NCBI RefSeq assembly: GCF_900114715.1
Contig: NZ_FOTY01000003.1
Span: forward strand, 62,001 to 126,000
Length of the DNA stretch: 64,000 nt
Reading direction: 5' to 3'
Source of the DNA: Salibacterium qingdaonense
GTDB taxonomy: Bacteria > Bacillota > Bacilli > Bacillales > Marinococcaceae
The notes below the pieces were generated by a model. That model was not told the origin of the DNA, did not search any database, and saw only the letters and a program-made list of their open reading frames with translations. The position numbers were made by a program, and so were the translations under genes. Numbering within the stretch: position 1 is the first letter of the stretch; each line of letters starts with the position of its first letter. Below, one piece after another: positions 57,502-64,000 of the stretch.

Positions 57502-58607
57502 AGGAAGATAAGCTTATCTGTCCCGGCTGCGGGGCAGGTATTCAAACGCAAGATCCGGAAAAACCGGGATACGTGCCTCCGGCAGCGCTGAATAGAGAGA
57601 TTGTTGTCTGTATGCGCTGTTTTCGTCTGCAGCATTATAATGAAGTGCAGGAAATTCCGCTTCGAAACACCGACTTTACAAACCAGCTTCATGACCTGGC
57701 CAAAGAGGACGCCTTAATCGTGAAAATTGTAGATGCCTTCGACATAGAAGGGAGCTGGATACCGGGTTTTCAGCGTTATATCGGTCGTAACGACGTGCTG
57801 CTTCTTGTGAACAAAATGGATCTTCTGCCGAAGTCCATTAATGAAAATCGGCTGAAAGACTGGATACGCAGGGAAGCAAAGGAACAGGGGCTTAAACCCG
57901 CAGATATTATGCTCATGAGCGCGGAGAAAAAACAAAGTGTCGAAAAAGCAGCGGCCAAAATGGATGAGCTGCGGCATGGGAAGGACGTCTATATTACCGG
58001 ATGTACCAATGTAGGGAAATCGACGTTCATTAATGCATTGATTGAAGCTTTCAGCGGGGATGAAGAGCAGCGGATTACCGCTTCAGGCTATCCCGGCACG
58101 ACTCTTGATTTAATTGACATCCCGCTTGATGACGGGCGCAGTATGTATGATACCCCGGGTATTATCAATGAGCGGCAGATGGCGCATTATGTAAGCCGGA
58201 GTGATTTGAAGACCTTGACGCCTTCGAGGGAAATTAAGCCTAGAATTTATCAGCTGGAAGAAAAGCAGACACTGTTTATTGGCGGGCTGGCAAGAATGGA
58301 TTTTAATGAAGGCAGCCGGAATTCTTTCGTTATGTATGTGGACAATGATCTGTTAATCCACCGGACCAAGCTCGATAATGCTGATACATTGTACGAAAAC
58401 CAAAAAGGGGAGATGCTGTCCCCGCCCGGAAGAGAAACACTCGATGAGATGCCTGCATTTGCGGAGCATACGTTTCATATTAAACAGCCGAAAATGGACA
58501 TTGTAATTTCCGGTCTCGGCTGGATAACGGTAGTGGAACCGGACGCGGTTGTGACCGTTTATGCGCCGAAAGGCACAGGTGTTACGATAAGAGAGGCGGT
58601 GATTTAA
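57498..58607 (+). CDS. yqeH: Ribosome biogenesis GTPase YqeH
   Basis: A circularly permuted GTPase (369 aa) needed for 30S subunit assembly. An N-terminal zinc finger (CPGC…CMRC) is followed by G4 'LVNKMDLLPK', then G1 'TGCTNVGKSTFINAL', then G3 'DTPGI', the permuted order, and a C-terminal RNA-binding domain. GTG 57498 follows GGGAGG. It is embedded in the conserved yqeG–yqeH–aroE–yhbY–nadD order. Confidence 0.96.
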   Translation: MKEDKLICPGCGAGIQTQDPEKPGYVPPAALNREIVVCMRCFRLQHYNEVQEIPLRNTDFTNQLHDLAKEDALIVKIVDAFDIEGSWIPGFQRYIGRNDVLLLVNKMDLLPKSINENRLKDWIRREAKEQGLKPADIMLMSAEKKQSVEKAAAKMDELRHGKDVYITGCTNVGKSTFINALIEAFSGDEEQRITASGYPGTTLDLIDIPLDDGRSMYDTPGIINERQMAHYVSRSDLKTLTPSREIKPRIYQLEEKQTLFIGGLARMDFNEGSRNSFVMYVDNDLLIHRTKLDNADTLYENQKGEMLSPPGRETLDEMPAFAEHTFHIKQPKMDIVISGLGWITVVEPDAVVTVYAPKGTGVTIREAVI

Positions 58608-59462
58608 GTGAGTTGCTTGTTACATGCAGAGAGTTTGTATGGAGTGATCGGCCATCCTGTTGGTCATTCGCTGTCGCCGCTTATGCATAATGACCAATTT
58701 CAGCATCAGGGGATGCCCTCTTTTTATCATGCGTTTGATGTGCTTCCTCAGCATCTGGAGGAGGCGGTGCAGGGGCTGAAAGCTCTTGGCGTTTCAGGGT
58801 TTAATGTCACCGTTCCGCACAAAATTGAAGTAATGCAGTACCTGGACGGATTGGACGAAGAAGCCCGTTTAATCGGGGCGGTGAACACGGTTGTAAATGA
58901 AGAAAACGGCTGGATCGGTTATAATACCGACGGAGAAGGATACGTACAGTCGCTGTTGACAAAGACCGGGGATATGCTCCGTGATGCCGATATTCTTGTT
59001 ATTGGTGCCGGTGGAGCGGCTCGTGCCGTAATAAGTGCGTTGACCGGTCATGGGGCAAAACGGGTAACTCTTACGAACAGGACCTTTTCCAAAGCAGAAG
59101 CTTTACAGGAACGCTTGGCCGAAAGAGCCGGCATCCGCGCACTGCCGACCGAGGAAGCGGAAAAAGAAACGTCCTCATTTGATATTATTATCAATACAAC
59201 ATCTGTTGGTATGTCCCCACACACCGAAAATATGCCGTGGCCGGTGGAAAACCTGAAGCCTGGATGCATCTGCAGCGACTTAATTTACAACCCGCTGAAG
59301 ACGAAGTGGCTGCAGGAAGCCCAGAAGGCAGGAGCGGATATTCTGAACGGAACGGGAATGTTTGTCGGGCAGGGGGCCATCGCTTTCCAAAAATGGACGG
59401 GCATACATCCGGATACTGAACGCATGCATGATGTAGTGATGAAACAACTTGGAGGGAATTAA
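58608..59462 (+). CDS. aroE: Shikimate dehydrogenase
   Basis: Reduces 3-dehydroshikimate with NADPH in aromatic amino-acid synthesis. 284 aa. Substrate site 'GHPVGHSLSPLMHN' and 'GFNVTVPHK', with the catalytic lysine in VPHK; cofactor site 'VIGAGGAARAV' and 'LTNRTFSKAE'; C-terminal 'GTGMFVGQGAIAF'. GTG follows the yqeH stop directly with GAGGCGGTG upstream. Confidence 0.97.
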   Translation: MSCLLHAESLYGVIGHPVGHSLSPLMHNDQFQHQGMPSFYHAFDVLPQHLEEAVQGLKALGVSGFNVTVPHKIEVMQYLDGLDEEARLIGAVNTVVNEENGWIGYNTDGEGYVQSLLTKTGDMLRDADILVIGAGGAARAVISALTGHGAKRVTLTNRTFSKAEALQERLAERAGIRALPTEEAEKETSSFDIIINTTSVGMSPHTENMPWPVENLKPGCICSDLIYNPLKTKWLQEAQKAGADILNGTGMFVGQGAIAFQKWTGIHPDTERMHDVVMKQLGGN

Positions 59463-59463
59463 A

Positions 59464-59757
59464 TTGTTGACAGGAAAGCAGAAACGATTTTTAAGAAGAA
59501 AAGCGCACGGACTCAAACCTGTATTTCAAATCGGTAAAGCCGGTATAACCGATAATCTTGTGAACCAGACAGCGGATGCGCTCGAAGCGAGAGAACTCAT
59601 CAAAATCAACATGCTCCAAAACTGTATGGAAGATAAGCATGAGGCTTCTGATTCCCTTGCACAGGGAGCAGGCGCCGACGTGGTGCAGGTTATAGGAAAC
59701 ACTATTATTCTTTACAGGGAATCAAATGAAAATAAAGCGATTGAACTGCCGTCCTAG
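59464..59757 (+). CDS. yhbY: YhbY-family ribosome assembly RNA-binding protein
   Basis: A 97-residue CRM-domain protein (B. subtilis YqeI) associated with large-subunit precursors. Blocks 'LTGKQKRFLRRKAHGLKPVFQIGKAG' (key: LT.KQ..FLR..AH.L.P..Q.GK.G) and 'RELIKINMLQNC' are typical. The start is TTG 59464, with GGAGGG 7 bases upstream, two bases after the aroE stop. Confidence 0.94.
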   Translation: MLTGKQKRFLRRKAHGLKPVFQIGKAGITDNLVNQTADALEARELIKINMLQNCMEDKHEASDSLAQGAGADVVQVIGNTIILYRESNENKAIELPS

Positions 59758-59771
59758 AAGGGATATATGAT

Positions 59772-60344
59772 ATGAAGAAAAAAATCGGTCTGCTCGGAGG
59801 GACGTTTGATCCGCCGCATCATGCGCATCTTATTATCGCTCAGGAAGCACTGACCATTCTGGAACTGGATGAAGTATGGTTCATCCCGGTGTATTCACCT
59901 CCTCATAAGTCGCGGGATTACATGGCCGGTCCCGATGAAAGGCTGCAGATGACAAAACTTGCCGCAGAGGGCAACCGCCATTTTTTCACCTCAACTGTTG
60001 AACTGGACCGAAAAGGCCCTTCCTACACGCTGGATACGGTGAAACGGCTGAACGAAGAGTATCCAGATACCGACTTTTACTTCATTGTCGGTGGAGATAT
60101 GGCGGCGGGCCTTTCCTCATGGAAGAATATAGAGGAATTAATGAAGCGTGTCACGTTTGCTGTTATTGACCGTCCCGGCTACTCGTCTCCAAAAAGCGGT
60201 GACAGCATGTGTTATATTGAAGTTCCCTTAATGGATATTTCATCAACGATGATCAGGGAAAGAATCCAGCAAGGCAGAAATATCCGATATTATCTGCCGG
60301 AACCCGTCCGGACTTATATTAAGGAGAATAAGTTGTATGAATAG
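59772..60344 (+). CDS. nadD: Nicotinate-nucleotide adenylyltransferase
   Basis: Forms nicotinate adenine dinucleotide from NaMN and ATP in NAD synthesis. 190 aa. The nucleotidyltransferase motif 'GGTFDPPHHAHL' and the C-terminal 'ISSTMIRERIQQG' are intact. It overlaps yqeK by 8 bases. No anomaly. Confidence 0.97.
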   Translation: MKKKIGLLGGTFDPPHHAHLIIAQEALTILELDEVWFIPVYSPPHKSRDYMAGPDERLQMTKLAAEGNRHFFTSTVELDRKGPSYTLDTVKRLNEEYPDTDFYFIVGGDMAAGLSSWKNIEELMKRVTFAVIDRPGYSSPKSGDSMCYIEVPLMDISSTMIRERIQQGRNIRYYLPEPVRTYIKENKLYE

Positions 60345-60918
60345 AAAAGAAGCACTTGAAACAGTAAAACCTCATTTGACAGAGCACCGCTACACGCATA
60401 CATTGGGGGTAAGAGATGCGGCGCTCACCTTGGCTGAAAAGCTGGGTGTCAATCAGGATAAAGCGGAAATGGCTGCTATTTTTCATGATTACGCCAAATT
60501 CCGCTCCAAAGACGAAATGCGTGGTATTATTAAAGGACAAAAGATGGATGAGGATTTCATTCATTACGGTGATGAACTGCTGCATGCACCGGCCGGCGCC
60601 TACTTGGTGAAAAAGGAAATCGGTATTACCGATGAAGAAATACTGTCCGCGATTTTTTGGCATACTACCGGCAGACCGGAAATGTCTGATATGGAAAAAG
60701 TTATTTTTCTGGCGGATTATATTGAACCAAACCGTAAATTCCCCGGCGTGGAACAGGCCCGGGAAGCAGCAGAAACCGACATTGATGAAGCGGTCCGTAC
60801 AGCATTGTCTAATACGGTTACCTTTTTACTTCAGAAAAATCAACCGGTGTTTCCCGGTACTTTAGAAGCTTACAATGATATAACGTTTAAAAAGAAGCAA
60901 AACGAAGGAGGAGATTGA
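60337..60918 (+). CDS. yqeK: HD-domain diadenosine tetraphosphatase YqeK
   Basis: A 193-residue HD hydrolase. Metal ligands are in 'HRYTHTLGVRDAA', 'AAIFHDYAKF' and 'LLHAPAGAYL'. Family members split Ap4A symmetrically into two ADP, limiting stress-related dinucleotides. AAGGAG lies just before the ATG within the end of nadD. The rsfS gene starts directly after the stop. Confidence 0.94.
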   Translation: MNRKEALETVKPHLTEHRYTHTLGVRDAALTLAEKLGVNQDKAEMAAIFHDYAKFRSKDEMRGIIKGQKMDEDFIHYGDELLHAPAGAYLVKKEIGITDEEILSAIFWHTTGRPEMSDMEKVIFLADYIEPNRKFPGVEQAREAAETDIDEAVRTALSNTVTFLLQKNQPVFPGTLEAYNDITFKKKQNEGGD

Positions 60919-61272
60919 ATGGAAGGAAAAGAACTACTGGAACTCGCCGCGGGTGCTGCCGACGACAAGAAAGCAGAACAGCTCACTGCACTTGATATGA
61001 GAGGGATTTCGTTGATCGCGGATTATTTTCTGATTGCTCATGGTAATTCGCATAAGCAGGTACAGGCCATTGCCCAGGATATCAAAAAGCAGGCCCAGGA
61101 AGCGGGTAAAGAGGTCAAGCGGCTGGAAGGGTTTGACGAAGCGAAGTGGATTCTCATCGATCTTGAAGATGTCATTGTCCATTTGTTTCATAAAGACGAA
61201 CGTCCGTATTATAATCTTGAAAAGCTATGGGGAGACGCTTCCACGGTGGACCTGGAAACTGTATCCAACTAG
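60919..61272 (+). CDS. rsfS: Ribosome silencing factor RsfS
   Basis: A 117-residue protein that binds uL14 and blocks subunit joining in starvation. Typical blocks are 'DMRGISLIADYFLIAHGNS' (key: D......ADYF.I..G.S), 'LEGFDEAKWILIDLEDVIVHLF' (key: W.L.D..D.IVH.F) and 'YNLEKLWGDA'. AAGGAGGAG precedes the ATG. 117 aa is standard. Confidence 0.96.
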   Translation: MEGKELLELAAGAADDKKAEQLTALDMRGISLIADYFLIAHGNSHKQVQAIAQDIKKQAQEAGKEVKRLEGFDEAKWILIDLEDVIVHLFHKDERPYYNLEKLWGDASTVDLETVSN

Positions 61273-61286
61273 AAAGAGGTTGAAAC

Positions 61287-62063
61287 ATGGTGACTTATGC
61301 CGGCTTCGCCCAAGTGTATGACCGCTTGATGGAACAAGCTCCTTATGATGAGTGGCTCCTCTGGATCAAAAAACTTATCGAGGGGGAAGACTCCCGGACG
61401 CAGACCATATTGGATGCAGGCTGCGGGACGGGAACCATTCTTGTTGATCTTCTCGAAAGCGGATATAACGTGCAGGGGCTCGATGCCTCCCGTGATATGC
61501 TTGATGTCGCGGAGCAGAAGCTGAACGACCGGGGTTTTTCCCCGTCCCTTTACCACGAAGATATGCGTACATTTCGTCTCCCCGCCTCATATGACGTGGT
61601 GATTTCTTTTTGTGATTCGCTGAATTACATCACGGAGGAATCAGATCTGCATCATACTTTTAACACTTTTTATGAACATTTGAACGAGGGTGGGTCTCTC
61701 GTTTTTGATGTCCATTCGACCGATTACGTGAAAGAAGTGCTGCAGGATTTTTCTTTCGCTGATGCTGCTGGTGATGCTGCTTACATATGGAATGTTATTC
61801 CAACAGGAAGAGAGTTGGAAGTACAACATGATCTTTCTCTTTTTATCCACCGTGGTGACAATGCGTATGAAAGATTTGACGAACGACATCTGCAGCGTAC
61901 GTTTCCTATCTCGACATACTGCACTATTTTAAAAACATGCGGATTCGAACTCTGCGGTATTTACGGAGATTTCACCTGGGATCCTCCGGGAGAAGAAACG
62001 GATCGTATTTTTTTTCATGCAAAAAAACCTGTACAAAACCGTTCCACCGGTATAAACTTATAA
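61287..62063 (+). CDS. yqeM: SAM-dependent methyltransferase YqeM
   Basis: A class I methyltransferase (258 aa) with motif I 'LDAGCGTGTILVDLLESG' (key: DAGCGTG), 'GLDASRDMLDVA' and 'ISFCDSLNYI'. Substrate unknown. Fixed synteny rsfS–yqeM–comER in Bacillus supports the name. AAAGAGGTTG lies before the ATG. It converges on comER with a 10-base gap and no obvious terminator. Confidence 0.92.
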   Translation: MVTYAGFAQVYDRLMEQAPYDEWLLWIKKLIEGEDSRTQTILDAGCGTGTILVDLLESGYNVQGLDASRDMLDVAEQKLNDRGFSPSLYHEDMRTFRLPASYDVVISFCDSLNYITEESDLHHTFNTFYEHLNEGGSLVFDVHSTDYVKEVLQDFSFADAAGDAAYIWNVIPTGRELEVQHDLSLFIHRGDNAYERFDERHLQRTFPISTYCTILKTCGFELCGIYGDFTWDPPGEETDRIFFHAKKPVQNRSTGINL

Positions 62064-62073
62064 AAAAGCAGGC

Positions 62074-62901
62074 TTATTCTTCTACAAAAAGAGATGCCAT
62101 TTCTTCTTTATCATCTTCGTATTTCTGATGGGTGCGCCCGATCAATTCCTCAAACATGCCTGCGCTGAAGCGGCTCAGCACTTCCAGTCCTTCTCCTGTT
62201 ACACCACCCGGCACATTGACTTTTTGGCATAGCTCCGGCAGGCTGTAGTGTTTTTCAGACAGCAGCCGGCCGTATGCCATCATCATCTTTTCCGCCAGCT
62301 TTTCCGCCTCCCCGTATTCAATATCTGTTTCGTCTGCAGCGGCCTCAATAAAACACTGCAGAAGGTAACTCATAAATGCAGGACCGCAGCTGACAATGTC
62401 GCTTGAGACCCGCAGCGTTTTGTCGGTAAGAGGGACGGGGTCGCTGAATGTGCCGAGCCATTCGCGGAACACTACTTTCTCTTTTTCTGTCCAGTGACTG
62501 CCGAATGTGAGCAGCAGCGGAGCAGTACCGGTTTTATTTGCAATGGTAGGTACGGTTCGCACGACTCTCCGCGCCGGAAGACGTTCGAGATCTTCCAGAA
62601 GCACCGGACTCGTTATTGTTGCTACGATATGTTCCATTGTCAGGTATTTTTGCAGTTCGTGAAGCAGTGGTCCGTACTGCTTCGGACGAACGCAGATGAA
62701 GATGATATCTGTTGCGGCGAGAAGTTCTTTTATACTGCCTGCTGCATGAACAAGTGGATGGGAAGCCTGAAAGTTTTTGTTTCGTTCGACTGTCCGGTTA
62801 TAAATATACAAACGTTCCGGCGGTACACTGTTCTGCTCCAGCATGACCTCAGCCAGCATTCCTCCCATATTTCCCGTACCGATCAATCCTATGTTATCCA
62901 T
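62074..62901 (-). CDS. comER: ComER, pyrroline-5-carboxylate reductase-like protein
   Basis: A 275-residue member of the ProC family with the dinucleotide-binding 'IGLIGTGNMGGML', 'FICVRPKQY' and a C-terminal 'NVPGGVTGEGLEVL' corresponding to the ProC 'PGGTT..GL' motif. In B. subtilis comER lies divergently upstream of comEA and is linked to sporulation and biofilm control rather than proline synthesis. ATG 62901 has AGGAGGGATC upstream; the longer frame from 62946 has no site. Confidence 0.92.
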   Translation of the reverse strand: MDNIGLIGTGNMGGMLAEVMLEQNSVPPERLYIYNRTVERNKNFQASHPLVHAAGSIKELLAATDIIFICVRPKQYGPLLHELQKYLTMEHIVATITSPVLLEDLERLPARRVVRTVPTIANKTGTAPLLLTFGSHWTEKEKVVFREWLGTFSDPVPLTDKTLRVSSDIVSCGPAFMSYLLQCFIEAAADETDIEYGEAEKLAEKMMMAYGRLLSEKHYSLPELCQKVNVPGGVTGEGLEVLSRFSAGMFEELIGRTHQKYEDDKEEMASLFVEE

Positions 62902-63000
62902 GCTGATCCCTCCTGTTTGCATATTTTGTAACATCCCGACTCCCACATCCTATGCGACAAATCTCTTAACTATTCCGCAAAAAATGAAGGAGGTGAAATC

Positions 63001-63624
63001 ATGAACCGGAATCTGATGTACGCGGTTGCTGCAGGAAGTGCTGCAGTTGTTGTTCTGGTGGTTTTTCTTCTTTTGTTCTTATTTGACGGAAAAGGCGGGG
63101 GAAAGAACACAGAGAGTGAGGATGTGTTCTGGGAAGAAGAAGAAACGGCTGAAGCAGAAATAGAAGAGACATCCGGACAGAAAGAGAAAAACGAAGGTCC
63201 TGTACATGTCGTTATCGATGTGAAGGGGGCGGTGAAAGAGCCCGGGGTATATGAGCTGAAAGAGGGAAAACGGGTGATAGACGCAATCGATGAAGCAGGC
63301 GGCATGACAGATCATGCAGAACCAAAGGCGGTCAATTTTGCTGAAAAGCTGTACGATGCCATGGTCGTCCGTGTGCCGGAGGAAGGGGAGGAAGAGCTCT
63401 CTGGAACCGGCTCTGCAGCGGAGGAAGAGGAAAAAGTCCGCATCAATTACGCGGAAGCTGCGGAACTTGAAACGCTGCCGGGCATCGGACCTGCCAAAGC
63501 TTCAGCTATTATTTCCTATAGAGAAGAGAAAGGGTTTTTTGAAAGCGGGGAAGATCTGCTGAATGTGTCGGGAATCGGTGAAGCATCTCTCGAGCAGATG
63601 AAGGAAAGTCTGTCCTTTCATTAA
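63001..63624 (+). CDS. comEA: Competence DNA receptor ComEA
   Basis: A 207-residue membrane-anchored DNA-binding protein. One N-terminal helix (residues about 7–28), an acidic spacer, an SLBB domain ('HVVIDVKGAVKEPGVYEL', key: V.G.V..PGVY), then the double helix-hairpin-helix: 'NYAEAAELETLPGIGPAKASAIISYREEKG' (key: N.A...L..LPGIG...A..II.YR...G). It captures incoming double-stranded DNA. AAGGAGGTG precedes the ATG. comEB and comEC, which normally follow, are not next to it. Confidence 0.95.
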   Translation: MNRNLMYAVAAGSAAVVVLVVFLLLFLFDGKGGGKNTESEDVFWEEEETAEAEIEETSGQKEKNEGPVHVVIDVKGAVKEPGVYELKEGKRVIDAIDEAGGMTDHAEPKAVNFAEKLYDAMVVRVPEEGEEELSGTGSAAEEEEKVRINYAEAAELETLPGIGPAKASAIISYREEKGFFESGEDLLNVSGIGEASLEQMKESLSFH

Positions 63625-63630
63625 ATATAA

Positions 63631-64000
<370 letters not shown>

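Overview
The window reads as chromosomal core DNA of an endospore-forming, competence-gene-bearing member of the Bacillaceae. Gene order closely follows two stretches of the Bacillus subtilis map: yebC/bofC–ruvAB–queA–tgt–yajC–spoVB–comN–secDF–recJ–apt–relA–dtd–hisS–aspS–rarA–cymR–mnmA–recD2–alaS–ireB–ruvX–mltG–greA–mtnN, and then yqeG–yqeH–aroE–yhbY–nadD–yqeK–rsfS–yqeM–comER–comEA. A complete seven-gene Mrp Na+/H+ antiporter operon, many acidic proteins and a balanced base composition suggest a haloalkaliphilic lineage (Alkalicoccus/Salisediminibacterium-like). That placement is inference. No phage, insertion sequence, CRISPR array, rRNA or tRNA was seen.

Layout: 1–5.5 kb, DNA repair (ruvAB) and queuosine tRNA modification (queA, tgt) with yajC. 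5.5–9.6 kb, membrane proteins and the spore-cortex flippase spoVB. 9.7–12.5 kb, comN and secD/secF as two separate genes behind a long structured leader. 12.6–19.6 kb, a CDF transporter, recJ, apt, relA and dtd. 19.6–23 kb, a T-box-controlled hisS-aspS operon. 23.4–24.5 kb, 6S RNA and the forespore regulator rsfA. 24.5–28 kb, an orphan sensor kinase and rarA. 28–34.6 kb, the sulfur and thiolation operon (cymR, cysteine desulfurase, mnmA) with a TPR protein and recD2. 34.7–44.9 kb, a T-box-controlled alaS, ireB-ruvX-yrzB, mltG, trmR, greA and mtnN. 45–49.5 kb, a Nudix hydrolase, an S9 peptidase, a candidate small RNA and an uninterrupted sigK. 49.7–56 kb, HU and mrpABCDEFG. 56–64 kb, sda under apparent DnaA control, the yqeG-to-yqeM operon, comER/comEA and the start of a metY-like gene.

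Several genes connect functionally. Sporulation is represented by spoVB, rsfA (with a sigma-F-like promoter), sigK, a truncated bofC and sda. Translation and its stress responses are represented by relA, hisS, aspS, alaS, dtd, mnmA, tgt, yqeH and rsfS. Membrane energetics are represented by Mrp and secDF.

Most of the window is ordinary. The observations most worth checking are a hisS-aspS T-box that looks tuned to tRNA-Asp, an attenuator-like leader in front of secD, a candidate small RNA upstream of the S9 peptidase, DnaA boxes upstream of sda, a BofC protein lacking its C-terminal domain, and an inverted repeat that could mask the sigK ribosome-binding site.
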